From Bradyrhizobium ottawaense (lineage in GTDB: Bacteria > Pseudomonadota > Alphaproteobacteria > Rhizobiales > Xanthobacteraceae): a DNA stretch of 64,000 bases. Below, piece after piece: positions 18,117 through 26,185 of the stretch (positions are counted from its first letter, which is position 1; each line of letters opens with the position of its first letter). Location: contig NZ_CP029425.2 in NCBI RefSeq assembly GCF_002278135.3, positions 3,324,001 to 3,388,000 on the forward strand, given 5' to 3'. The notes below the pieces were generated by a model, which made no database searches, had not been told where the DNA came from, and was given only the letters and a program-made list of their open reading frames with translations. Position numbers and translations under genes: made by a program.

Positions 18117-18252
18117 GTGTCCCGGACGCGGTGCGGCGCGAAGTGACGCGCCGCTGAGCCGGGACCCAGGAGCACAAGCACGAGATCGCGGAGGCATGGG
18201 CCCCGGCTCAGCAGCGCGTCATTGCATGCCGCACCGCGTCCGGGGCACGGGA
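18117..18252. repeat. Family C inverted repeat (TGTCCCGGACGCGGTGCGGC type)
   Basis: Left arm GTCCCGGACGCGGTGCGGC and right arm GCCGCACCGCGTCCGGGGCAC are inverted, with inner palindromic pieces GACGCGCCGCTGAGCCGGG and CCCCGGCTCAGCAGCGCGTC. The element is about 136 bp, has no reading frame, and sits between convergent genes. Confidence 0.75.
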
Positions 18253-18339
18253 CTGGATGCCCCCCGAAAGTCTCGGACAAAGCACAGAGGAATCAAAGAG
18301 GTCCCTACTGTGCATGGGGTTGTTTTCGCAGTTTTGAGT

Positions 18340-19098
18340 TCAGCCCCGCCCCACGAACGGCATCTTGGTCGCCATGACCGTCATGGTCAGCACGTTGGCA
18401 TCGAGCGGCAGGCCGGCCATGTAGGCCACGGCATCGCCGACCGCTTTCGCATCCATGCGCGGCTCGTGCTTGGTGGTGCCGTCAGGCTGCAGCACGCCGG
18501 GGCCGTTGACCATGCGATCGGTCATCGGGGTCGCGGCGTTGCCGATGTCGACCTGGCCGACGGCGATGTCGTACATGCGGCCGTCGAGATTGCTGGCCTT
18601 GGTCAGGCCGGTGATGGCGTGCTTGGTCGAGGTGTAGGCCGCCGAGAACGGCCGCGGCGCGTGGGCCGAGATCGAGCCGTTGTTGATGATGCGGCCGCCG
18701 CGCGGGGTCTGGTCCTTCATGATGCGGAAGGCGTGCTGGGTGCACAGGAACGGCCCGGTGAGGTTGGTGTTCACCACCGCCTGCCACTGCTCGAGGCCGA
18801 GATCCTCGAAGTTGACGGCGGGGGCGCCCATGCCGGCATTGTTGAAGAGCACGTCGAGGCGGCCGTAGGTCGCCTTCACCTTGTCGAACAGTGCCGCGAT
18901 CGAATCAGGCTTGGTCATGTCGGCGGTGACGCACAGGCTTTTGCCGGCGGGGCCGAGCTTTGCCGTCTCCTCGAGCATGTCGAGCCGGCGGCCGACCAGC
19001 ACCACGGTGAAGCCGGTGTTCATCAATGCCAGCGACGCGGCGCGCCCGACACCGGTGCCGGCGCCCGTCACCACTGCGATCTTCTTTGCTTCGCTCAT
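18340..19098 (-). CDS. SDR family oxidoreductase
   Basis: The protein has 252 residues, a classical short-chain dehydrogenase/reductase. The cofactor motif TGAGTGVG lies at 11-18, NNAG at 86-89, and the catalytic Ser142, Tyr155 and Lys159 appear in the GSIS and YTSTK motifs. Arg residues after strand 2 (VGRRLD) suggest NADP(H) preference. The substrate is unknown. It lies just downstream of the Anbu gene (24 bp) on the same strand and could be read through from it. Confidence 0.9.
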   Translation of the reverse strand: MSEAKKIAVVTGAGTGVGRAASLALMNTGFTVVLVGRRLDMLEETAKLGPAGKSLCVTADMTKPDSIAALFDKVKATYGRLDVLFNNAGMGAPAVNFEDLGLEQWQAVVNTNLTGPFLCTQHAFRIMKDQTPRGGRIINNGSISAHAPRPFSAAYTSTKHAITGLTKASNLDGRMYDIAVGQVDIGNAATPMTDRMVNGPGVLQPDGTTKHEPRMDAKAVGDAVAYMAGLPLDANVLTMTVMATKMPFVGRG

Positions 19099-19122
19099 TG
19101 TTTCCTGCCTTTTCTCATGCTG

Positions 19123-19881
19123 TCAGGTTTTGGGTTCTTTTTCGTTCTTGTAGGGCGGCCGCGGAATGTTCTGGTGCGCCGCGCGCAGCGCCGCCGACCA
19201 GCGCGAGCGCAGATCGTGGAAATAGGGCTCGCCCGCCTCGATGCGATGGTTGAGATCGGCCTCGCAGGCATCGGCGCGCACCACCAGCACGTCGATCGGC
19301 AGGCCGACGCCGAGATTGGAGCGCATGGTCGAATCCATCGAGATCAGGCCGGTCTTCAGCGCCTCGTACAGCTCGACGTCGTAATGCATGGCGCGGTCGA
19401 GCACGGGCTTGCCGTATTTGTGCTCGCCGATCTGCAAGTACGGCGTATCGGTGGTGCACTCGATGAAATTGCCGGCGGTGTAGATCATGAACAGGCGCAT
19501 GCGCGAGCCCTTGATCTGGCCGCCGAACAGGAACGAGACGTCGAACGAGACGTCCTCGGATCTCAGCGCGGGACCTTCGGTGGCGTGCACGGCGCGGATC
19601 GCCCGGCCGATGCGCTGGGCGGCCTGGAACATGGTCGGCGCGTTCATCAGCGTCTCGACCTCACCCGTGTTGGGGTCCTCCAGACCTTCGGTCAGCGTGG
19701 ACAGCACCGACTGGCTGATGGCGAGGTTGCCGGCGCTGGCGATCGCCATGATGCGCTCGCCGGGCTTCGAGAAGATGTGCAGCTTGCGGAAGGTCGAGAC
19801 GTTGTCGAGGCCGGCATTGGTGCGGGTGTCGGCGATCATCACCAGACCGTCCCGAACCAGGATTCCGCAACAATAGGTCAT
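19123..19881 (-). CDS. Anbu peptidase (ancestral beta-subunit, proteasome-like)
   Basis: The protein has 252 residues from the ATG at 19881; an open frame upstream adds 24 unlikely residues. The N-terminus M-TYCCGILV exposes the nucleophile Thr right after Met. Asp18 (ADTRTNAG) and Lys33 (FRKLHIF) complete the proteasome-type catalytic set. Anbu is an Ntn-hydrolase related to HslV and the 20S beta subunit that assembles into open helical rings without a known unfoldase. It is conserved beside ATP-grasp, alpha-E and transglutaminase-like genes, all present upstream here on the same strand. Its substrate is unknown. A short peptide tag made by the partners has been proposed. Confidence 0.92.
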   Translation of the reverse strand: MTYCCGILVRDGLVMIADTRTNAGLDNVSTFRKLHIFSKPGERIMAIASAGNLAISQSVLSTLTEGLEDPNTGEVETLMNAPTMFQAAQRIGRAIRAVHATEGPALRSEDVSFDVSFLFGGQIKGSRMRLFMIYTAGNFIECTTDTPYLQIGEHKYGKPVLDRAMHYDVELYEALKTGLISMDSTMRSNLGVGLPIDVLVVRADACEADLNHRIEAGEPYFHDLRSRWSAALRAAHQNIPRPPYKNEKEPKT

Positions 19882-19961
19882 TTCCAGTCCCCGAACGCGT
19901 TTGCGCGGAATTACTAGCCAATTTCGGAGGCCGGTCCAACCCCCGATTCCCATGGGAAGGT

Positions 19962-19975
19962 CGTCATTCCGGGGG
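19962..19975 (+). repeat. Solo fragment of family A repeat
   Basis: CGTCATTCCGGGGG matches the outer end of the family A arms, but the rest of the element is missing. It lies between the AhpD-like gene and the Anbu gene. Confidence 0.5.
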
Positions 19976-19996
19976 AGCGGCAGCTAGCTCTGTCAC

Positions 19997-20404
19997 TCAA
20001 TCCGCCGCATCCACGAGAAACGCCTCGTCAACCGGCACGCCGAGTGCCGTGACCAGCCGGTTGGTCTCCGCGGCCATGCCGACGATGGCGAGCATCTCGG
20101 CATATTCGGCCTCCGTCATGCCCTTGGCCCGTGCAGCGGCGGTGTGCGAATGGATGCAGTAGCTGCAGCCATGCGCGATGGAAACCGCGACATAAAGCAT
20201 TTCCTTGACCTTGGGATCGAGTGCGCCGGGAGCCATCACCTCCTTGATGCTCTCCCACGTCCTGCGCAGCGTCTTCGGATCATGCGCCAACGCGCGCCAG
20301 AAATTGTTGACGAAGTCCGACTTCCGCACCTTGCGGATATCGTCGAAGACGGCGCGCGCTTCGGTGGAGAGTTCATCGTCCGAAAGCAGCTTTACAGTGG
20401 CCAT
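19997..20404 (-). CDS. Carboxymuconolactone decarboxylase family / AhpD-like protein
   Basis: The protein has 135 residues from the ATG at 20404 (MATVKLLSDDE). The AhpD signature is complete: an upstream Glu in KEMLYVAVSIAHGCSYCIHSH, the CxxC pair, and the following His. Such proteins act as small thiol-dependent peroxidase adaptors or alkylhydroperoxidases, usually as helical trimers or hexamers. The decarboxylase branch lacks the CxxC. The gene is inserted between the transglutaminase and Anbu genes on the same strand, so it may be an accessory part of that unit or an unrelated insertion. Confidence 0.85.
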   Translation of the reverse strand: MATVKLLSDDELSTEARAVFDDIRKVRKSDFVNNFWRALAHDPKTLRRTWESIKEVMAPGALDPKVKEMLYVAVSIAHGCSYCIHSHTAAARAKGMTEAEYAEMLAIVGMAAETNRLVTALGVPVDEAFLVDAAD

Positions 20405-20472
20405 TGGTACCTCGCGGGGGGCAGCTTCGATCCCCGCGAGTGTAGCACGACCCATGCTTCGGACGGCTGCGC

Positions 20473-21321
20473 CTAGCTCTGCCGTTGGGATTGCGATTGC
20501 GACGGCCCGCCGCGGCCGGCCTGCTCGACCTTCACGGCCACGGCCAGCGTCTCAGCGCCGCCGCCATAGCGGGTGCCACGCACCGGGGCTGCGCCGAGAT
20601 AGTCGAGGCCGATCGCGACGCGGACATGGGCGTCGGTGGCGCAGATGCTGTTGGCGGGATCGAATCCGACCCAGCCGAGATCGGGAACGTAGGCTTCAGC
20701 CCAGGCATGGCCGGCGTCCTGATGCACCGTGCCGTCCGAGCGCAGGAAGTGGCCGGAGACGAAGCGCGCCGGTACGCCGCCGGTGCGGGCGCAGGCAATG
20801 AAGATGTGCGCGTAGTCCTGGCAGACCCCGCGCTTGAGCGTGAACGCCTCCGCCGCCGAGGTTCCGCTGTTGGTCGGGTCCTCGTCGAAGGTCATGTGAT
20901 CGCCGATCTCGGTCATCAGCGTATGCAGGAAGCCGAGCGTGTCGCTCTCGGCCTCGCTGCGCAACTGGCGCGCAACCGCCATCATCGCCGGATTGACCGA
21001 GGTGAGATCGGTGGCGCGCAAGAACATGCCGGCCGGAAAACGCTCGTCGGTCCCGCGCAGCACGCCGCCGGTGTCGTGGGTCTCGATCAGGCCTTCTGCG
21101 GTGATCTTGATGTCGCCGACAGGCCCGCAGGACAGCACATGGGTGACGTTGCCGAAGGCGTCCTCGTGGGTGTCGAGCTTGGTGTCGGTGGAGACGTCGA
21201 TCTGCCATTCCGCCACATACTGCCCGTCATGGCTGCCGGGCGTCATGCGCAGGATCTGGATCACGCTGGTGGCCGCCGGCTCGTAGCGATAGGTCGTGGT
21301 GTGCAGGATTCGCAGGCGCAT
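20473..21321 (-). CDS. Transglutaminase-like protease (Anbu cluster)
   Basis: The protein has 282 residues. An N-terminal beta-rich segment (about 1-85) precedes a transglutaminase-like core. The triad is visible as Cys167 in KRGVCQDYAH, His205 in DAGHAWAEAY and Asp221 in VGFDPAN. Members of this bacterial group are thought to work as peptidases or amidases rather than cross-linkers. It is one of the standard partners of Anbu, alpha-E and permuted ATP-grasp proteins. A family E repeat separates it from the alpha-E gene. Confidence 0.9.
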   Translation of the reverse strand: MRLRILHTTTYRYEPAATSVIQILRMTPGSHDGQYVAEWQIDVSTDTKLDTHEDAFGNVTHVLSCGPVGDIKITAEGLIETHDTGGVLRGTDERFPAGMFLRATDLTSVNPAMMAVARQLRSEAESDTLGFLHTLMTEIGDHMTFDEDPTNSGTSAAEAFTLKRGVCQDYAHIFIACARTGGVPARFVSGHFLRSDGTVHQDAGHAWAEAYVPDLGWVGFDPANSICATDAHVRVAIGLDYLGAAPVRGTRYGGGAETLAVAVKVEQAGRGGPSQSQSQRQS

Positions 21322-21371
21322 GGTGGACCGTGTCGTTAGTGGTTAGGCCCGACTGTCGCCGCAAAGAAGCT

Positions 21372-21463
21372 CGTCGTGCCCGGGCTTGTCCCGGGGATCC
21401 ACTTTCTTCCTCGTCGCGCGAAAGCAAGAACGTGGATGGCCGGGACAAGCCCGGCCATGACGG
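21372..21463. repeat. Family E inverted repeat (CCCGGGCTTGTCCCGG type)
   Basis: GTGCCCGGGCTTGTCCCGGGGATCCAC and its inverted counterpart GTGGATGGCCGGGACAAGCCCGGCCATGAC flank a short spacer (partial quotes of each arm). It lies inside the Anbu gene cluster and has no reading frame. Confidence 0.75.
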
Positions 21464-21489
21464 TATCCCATGTCGTCAGCCGGGTGACA

Positions 21490-22434
21490 TCAGATCAAAT
21501 ACTGCTTCGTGATGATTTCGCCCAGCCTGGAATTGTCGGTGATGAATTCCTGAATGAATTCATGCACGCCATGCTGGAAAATGTCGTTCATATTGCTGTG
21601 GTCCAGCCGGTTGCGGATGCCGCGGGCGTGGCGCTGGGCCGGGCCCTGGCGGCCATAGGCGACACCGATCTGGTCGAGGTTGCGCACGAGATTGCCGTAG
21701 CAGCTGGCCAGCGAGCGCGGCAGCGTGTTGTTGAGGATGAGCAGGTCCGCGATCAGCCACGGCTTCAGCGTCTCGCGATAGACCCAGTGATAGGCCGTCA
21801 GCGCCGAGACCGAGCGCAGGATCGAGCTCCACTGATAGAAATCGAGCGGGCCGCCGACATGCTCCTCCTCGGGCAGCAGCACGTGATACTTCACGTCGAG
21901 AATGCGCGCGGTGTTGTCGGCGCGCTCCAGATGCACGCCCATCCGCGAAAACCAGTAGGCGTCGTTGCGCAGCATGGTCCGGTACGCCGAGCCGTCGAAG
22001 CGCAGCGAGGTCTCCTGCACGAAGCGCAGGAATTTTGCGAGGTCCTCGCGCGTCGAGGTGCCCTTGCTCCAGACCGCCTGAAGCTCGATCCAGGCCGAGT
22101 TGATGGTGTCCCACATCTCGCTGGTCAGCGCGGTGCGGACCGAGCGCGAGTTCAGCCGCGCCGCCTCGATGCAGTTCCTGATCGAGGATGGGTTGTCCAC
22201 GGAGAACGAGAGGTAGTCGACGACGTTGTGCTCGTTGGCTTCCTCGTAGGTCTGATAGAAGCTGGCAGCGACGCCGGCGGTGAGCAGCGCCGAGTCCCAT
22301 TCATTGGTCTTGCCAATATAGGCGGCGGGAAGCGCGGTGACGCGCAGCGTCGCATCGATGGTGCGCGCGAGATACTCGGCCCGTTCGACGTAGCGGGCGA
22401 GCCAGTAGAGGTTTTCGGCGGTACGCGACAGCAT
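21490..22434 (-). CDS. Alpha-E domain protein (Anbu cluster)
   Basis: The protein has 314 residues and consists almost entirely of the all-helical alpha-E (DUF403) domain. The start is LSRTAENLYWLARYVERAEYLAR, of which LYWLARYVERAE is diagnostic, and the HLERADNTARILD motif appears near the middle. The alpha-E fold has no established enzymatic activity. It co-occurs with permuted ATP-grasp enzymes and transglutaminase-like proteins across bacteria. Its start lies 4 bp from the end of the ATP-grasp gene, so the two are co-transcribed. Confidence 0.92.
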   Translation of the reverse strand: MLSRTAENLYWLARYVERAEYLARTIDATLRVTALPAAYIGKTNEWDSALLTAGVAASFYQTYEEANEHNVVDYLSFSVDNPSSIRNCIEAARLNSRSVRTALTSEMWDTINSAWIELQAVWSKGTSTREDLAKFLRFVQETSLRFDGSAYRTMLRNDAYWFSRMGVHLERADNTARILDVKYHVLLPEEEHVGGPLDFYQWSSILRSVSALTAYHWVYRETLKPWLIADLLILNNTLPRSLASCYGNLVRNLDQIGVAYGRQGPAQRHARGIRNRLDHSNMNDIFQHGVHEFIQEFITDNSRLGEIITKQYLI

Positions 22435-22438
22435 CTGA

Positions 22439-23857
22439 CTACTCGTCCAGGATCCAGGTGTCTTTGGTGCCGCCGCCCTGGCTCGAATTCACCACCAGGG
22501 AGCCTTCCTTCAGCGCGACGCGTGTCAGGCCGCCCGGCACGATGGTCGTGCTCTTGCTGCCGGTGAGCACGAAGGGGCGCAAATCGACGTGGCGCGGGGC
22601 GAGGCCGCTTGCGGTGCAAGTCGGGCAGGTCGAGAGCGCCAGCGTCGGCTGCGCGATGAAACCTTCGGGCTCGCGCTTGAGCTTCTCGCGGAACGCTTCG
22701 ATCGTCGCCTTCGTCGCGGCGGGCCCGATCAGCATGCCGTAGCCGCCGGAGCCGTGCACCTCCTTGACGACGAGCTCGCTCAAATGATCCAGCACATAGG
22801 CGAGGTCCTTCGGCTCGCGGCAGCGCCAGGTCGGCACGTTCTTCAGGATCGGCTCCTCGCCGAGATAGAATTTCACGATGTCCGGCATGTAGGAGTAGAT
22901 CGCCTTGTCGTCGGCAATCCCGGTGCCGACGGCGTTGGCGAGCGTGATGTTGCCGGCCGCATAGGCCGACATCAGCCCGGGCACGCCGAGCGCGGAATCG
23001 GGACGGAAGGTGAGGGGATCGAGGAAGTCGTCGTCGACGCGGCGATAGATCACGTCGACCCGCTTCACGCCCTCGGTCGTCCGCATGAACACTTCGTTGT
23101 TCTTGACGATGAGATCGCGGCCCTCGACCAGCTCGATGCCGAGCTTGTCGGCGAGGAATGAGTGCTCGTAATAGGCCGAGTTGTAGACGCCGGGGGTGAG
23201 CAGGGCGACCGTCGGCTCGCCCGAGGCGCTGAGCGGCGCGACGGAGCGGAGCGCCGAGAGCAGCTCGTCCGGATAGCGCTCGACCGGCGCCACCTTGTGG
23301 CGGGCGAACAGATCCGGAAACAACCGCATCATGATCTCGCGGTTTTCCAGCATGTAGGACACGCCGGACGGCGTGCGCGCATTGTCCTCCAGCACGATGA
23401 AGTCGTTGGCATCGACCCGGACGATGTCGATGCCGGCGATGTGCACATAGACGTCGTGCGGCACCTGCTGGCCGTTCATCTCGGGCCGGAACACCGGGTT
23501 CTGGAAGATCAGATCGTCGGGCACGATCTCGGCGCGCAGGATGTCGCGGCCATGATAGATGTCGCGCAGGAACATGTTGAGCGCGCGCACGCGCTGCTTC
23601 AGGCCCTTCTCCAGCAGTGCCCATTCCTTGCCCGACATGATCCGCGGGATCACGTCGAAGGGGATCAGGCGCTCGGTGGATTCGGCCTCTCCATAGACCG
23701 CGAAGGTGATGCCGATGCGGCGGAACAGCAGCTCGGCCTCCTGGCGGCGATATTCAAGCGCCTCGGGAGGCGTCTCCTTGAGCCAGCGCGCCAGCTCCTG
23801 GTAGGCGGGGCGAAGGTCCCCGCCCGGAATATTCATTTCATCAAACGCGACTGCCAT
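22439..23857 (-). CDS. Circularly permuted ATP-grasp protein (Anbu cluster)
   Basis: The protein has 472 residues from the ATG at 23857 (MAVAFDEM), the usual start of this family; the frame is open for 46 further codons upstream. The permuted type-2 ATP-grasp core shows IVLEDNARTPSGVSYMLENR, the KEVHGSGGYGMLIGP nucleotide loop and STCPTCTASGLAPRHVDLRPF. ATP-grasp enzymes join a carboxylate to an amine with ATP. The family is predicted to build a small peptide or modify a peptide, which the neighbouring proteases would process. It is the first gene of the cluster, and 276 bp upstream the CinA-like gene diverges. Confidence 0.92.
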   Translation of the reverse strand: MAVAFDEMNIPGGDLRPAYQELARWLKETPPEALEYRRQEAELLFRRIGITFAVYGEAESTERLIPFDVIPRIMSGKEWALLEKGLKQRVRALNMFLRDIYHGRDILRAEIVPDDLIFQNPVFRPEMNGQQVPHDVYVHIAGIDIVRVDANDFIVLEDNARTPSGVSYMLENREIMMRLFPDLFARHKVAPVERYPDELLSALRSVAPLSASGEPTVALLTPGVYNSAYYEHSFLADKLGIELVEGRDLIVKNNEVFMRTTEGVKRVDVIYRRVDDDFLDPLTFRPDSALGVPGLMSAYAAGNITLANAVGTGIADDKAIYSYMPDIVKFYLGEEPILKNVPTWRCREPKDLAYVLDHLSELVVKEVHGSGGYGMLIGPAATKATIEAFREKLKREPEGFIAQPTLALSTCPTCTASGLAPRHVDLRPFVLTGSKSTTIVPGGLTRVALKEGSLVVNSSQGGGTKDTWILDE

Positions 23858-24133
23858 AGATGCCGACTGTTCTCCGCAAGGCGTTGCGCCAATGGACAGG
23901 TCGCCAGGCCCTGGTGAAGCCGCAACGTCCTGACCATGCGGCAAGAGTGCATGACTTTCATGTGGTAGCAAGGGCCGGGCCAGCGCGATAAGCATGGACT
24001 GGCAGCATTTGTCGGGGATGGCCGGCGGCTTGCCTGAAAAAATGGCTGAGGACTGCTTATTTCGACAGCAAAACCGCGTGACTTCAACGCGTTACCTCGG
24101 CAAAGTCGGCGCCACAGGTGAGGGACTTAAGTT

Positions 24134-24871
24134 ATGAGCGAGATCGTCACGGCGGGCATTCTGGTCATTGGGGACGAAATCCTGTCCGGCCGGACCAAGG
24201 ACAAGAATATCGGCTTCATCGCCGAATACCTGACCAATATCGGCATCGACCTGAAGGAGGTCCGGGTCGTCTCCGATGACGAGCCCGATATCATCGCTGC
24301 CTTGGATGCACTGCGGCATCGCTACACCTACGTCTTCACCACCGGTGGCATCGGGCCGACCCATGACGACATCACCGCCGACAGCGTCGCCAAGGCGTTC
24401 GGAGTCGGCATCGACCACCATCCGGAGGTGGTTGCCCGTTTCAAGGAGCGCTGGAGCGAGCAGGATCTCAACGAGGCCCGGTTGCGCATGGCCCGCATCC
24501 CCGACGGTGCCGAGCTGATCCAGAGCGCGACCATCCTCGCGCCCGGCTTCAAGATCGGCAATGTCATCGTGATGGCCGGCGTGCCCTCGATCATGCAGGC
24601 GATGATGGACATCGTCTCGCCCAAGCTGAAATCGGGCGTGCGCATGCTCTCCGAATCGGTCCGCGCCAATGCGCGGGAAGGCGACATCGGCAGCCCCTTG
24701 CGCGCGATCGCCGCCGCCCATCCCGACACCATCATCGGCAGCTACCCCTTCATGGACGAAGAGCAGAAGCCGAATACGAACCTCGTGGTGCGGTCGCGCG
24801 ATGCGGACAAGCTCGCGGCAGCCATGAGCGCGGTGAAGGAAATGCTGGCAGGATTGAACATCACTCGTTAG
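24134..24871 (+). CDS. CinA-like molybdopterin-binding domain protein
   Basis: The protein has 245 residues. It holds only the MoaB/MogA-like N-terminal domain of the CinA family (GDEILSGRTKDKNIGFIAEYL and TTGGIGPTHDDITADSVAKAF). The C-terminal nicotinamide-nucleotide amidase domain of full CinA is absent. Stand-alone forms are common in alphaproteobacteria and are usually annotated as competence/damage-inducible protein A. Related enzymes hydrolyse ADP-ribose or bind molybdopterin, and the activity here is not certain. It is probably the first gene of a unit with gpt, 36 bp downstream. Confidence 0.85.
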   Translation: MSEIVTAGILVIGDEILSGRTKDKNIGFIAEYLTNIGIDLKEVRVVSDDEPDIIAALDALRHRYTYVFTTGGIGPTHDDITADSVAKAFGVGIDHHPEVVARFKERWSEQDLNEARLRMARIPDGAELIQSATILAPGFKIGNVIVMAGVPSIMQAMMDIVSPKLKSGVRMLSESVRANAREGDIGSPLRAIAAAHPDTIIGSYPFMDEEQKPNTNLVVRSRDADKLAAAMSAVKEMLAGLNITR

Positions 24872-24907
24872 CAGGGAATTTGCCGGCAGGCGAAGCAGGA
24901 GACGACA

Positions 24908-25435
24908 ATGGCAGGTGAAGCACCGGAACTGAGTGCGCAGGAGCGGGCGGGCAGGGCCTTCCCGGTCTCGTGGGACCAGTTCCACCGCGACTGTCGGGCG
25001 CTGACCTGGCGGCTCAACGAGGTCGGCCCGTTCCACGCCGTGATCGCGATCACCCGCGGCGGCTTGGTGCCGGCCGCGATCGTGGCGCGCGAGCTCGGCG
25101 TGCGCATCATCGATACGGTCTGCGTCGCCAGCTACGACCACGACAAGCAGGGGGACCTCCAGGTCCTCAAGGGTATTTCGGAACAGGCCATGAAGCTTGG
25201 TGGTGGCACTGGCAAGGGGCTGTTGATCGTCGACGATCTCGTCGACACCGGCAAGACCGGCAAGCTGGTGCGCGAGATGCTGCCCGACGCGCACTTCGCC
25301 ACGGTCTACGCCAAGCCGAAGGGGCGCCCGCTGGTCGACACCTTCATCACGGAAGTCTCGCAGGATACCTGGATCTTCTTCCCCTGGGACACCGCGCTGT
25401 CCTACCATCCGCCGCTGCGCGACGGCGCGGCGTGA
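24908..25435 (+). CDS. gpt: Xanthine (guanine) phosphoribosyltransferase
   Basis: The protein has 175 residues and is a type I phosphoribosyltransferase. The PRPP loop [13 protein letters not shown] is intact. The C-terminal [15 protein letters not shown] and DTWIFFPWD match Gpt, where Trp stacks on the purine. It salvages xanthine and guanine to XMP and GMP. The N-terminal extension of about 15 residues relative to E. coli is usual for rhizobia. The start is supported by AGGAGA 8 bp upstream. Confidence 0.93.
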   Translation: MAGEAPELSAQERAGRAFPVSWDQFHRDCRALTWRLNEVGPFHAVIAITRGGLVPAAIVARELGVRIIDTVCVASYDHDKQGDLQVLKGISEQAMKLGGGTGKGLLIVDDLVDTGKTGKLVREMLPDAHFATVYAKPKGRPLVDTFITEVSQDTWIFFPWDTALSYHPPLRDGAA

Positions 25436-25442
25436 CTGCCGT

Positions 25443-25529
25443 CGTCATTGCGAGCGAAGCGAAGCAATCCAGAGATGTATCCGCAGAAGCAGTCTGGATC
25501 GCTTCGTCGCTTCGCTCCTCGCAATGACG
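25443..25529. repeat. Family B inverted repeat (CGTCATTGCGAGCGAAGC type)
   Basis: The left arm CGTCATTGCGAGCGAAGCG...CAATCCAGA and right arm TCTGGATCGC...CTCGCAATGACG pair over most of the 87 bp. A second copy lies at 36969-37055. Confidence 0.75.
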
Positions 25530-25542
25530 GGGAGAGACGGCC

Positions 25543-26160
25543 ATGCCCCTGCAAAACCGCGTCACACCGCTCGGCGACATCATCGCCACCCCGCATCGCG
25601 GCACGTTCACCGGCAATCGCGGCATCATCCACGATCCCGCGACGAAGACGCTCCTGAAGAAGCGCTGGTCGTCGCCGGCCTGGATCACATGCCTGTGTGA
25701 ATTCCGCGGCTGGCGCCGGCCGGTGATGGCGCGGCGGAGCTGGACCGAGCTGTTCTTTCTCGACGAGGCCACCGCCTTTGCCGCAGGTCACCGGCCCTGC
25801 TTCTTCTGCCGGCGCGAGGATGCCAACCGCTTCCGCGCGGCGTGGGAGACGGGGAATGGCGTCAGCAAGGTGAGTGCGAAGGCGATGGACGCCCAGCTCC
25901 ACCTCGAGCGTCTGGATCATGGCCGCAAGCGCCTGCACGCAGTGCCGGTGCCGCTGGCAGAATTGCCCGACGGCGCGATGGTTCAACGGGGCGAGGAGAG
26001 CTTTCTGGTGGTGCAGGGAAGGGCGCTGTTATGGTCGCCAGCCGGCTATGCCCGCGCAAGGACCGAGCTGGACAGCCCAATGCTGCTGACGCCCCCGTCC
26101 ACACTGCATGCGTTGCGCGCCGGATATCAACCGGCGCTGCATCCGACCGCGCTGGACTAG
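25543..26160 (+). CDS. Conserved hypothetical protein with Cys/His cluster
   Basis: The protein has 205 residues and belongs to no family I can name with confidence. Cys50 and Cys52 (ITCLCEFRGW) with His83, Cys86 and Cys89 (GHRPCFFCRRED) form a likely metal site. The C-terminal half includes ERLDHGRKRLH and a short beta-rich stretch (MVQRGEESFLVVQGRALLWS). The start ATG has GGAGAG upstream. It could be a zinc-binding nucleic-acid or cofactor protein. A family B repeat separates it from gpt, and it converges on the MetE-like gene. Confidence 0.7.
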   Translation: MPLQNRVTPLGDIIATPHRGTFTGNRGIIHDPATKTLLKKRWSSPAWITCLCEFRGWRRPVMARRSWTELFFLDEATAFAAGHRPCFFCRREDANRFRAAWETGNGVSKVSAKAMDAQLHLERLDHGRKRLHAVPVPLAELPDGAMVQRGEESFLVVQGRALLWSPAGYARARTELDSPMLLTPPSTLHALRAGYQPALHPTALD

Positions 26161-26185
26161 CAGGGCGGCCGGCGGATCACCGCCA

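Noticed and set aside
18196..19917. 573-residue plus-strand frame over the SDR and Anbu genes.
   Set aside because: Shadow frame. Both minus-strand products carry complete catalytic motifs.
24134..24871. Evidence for natural competence from the CinA-like gene.
   Set aside because: Only the N-terminal domain is present and no com genes are nearby. The name is historical.
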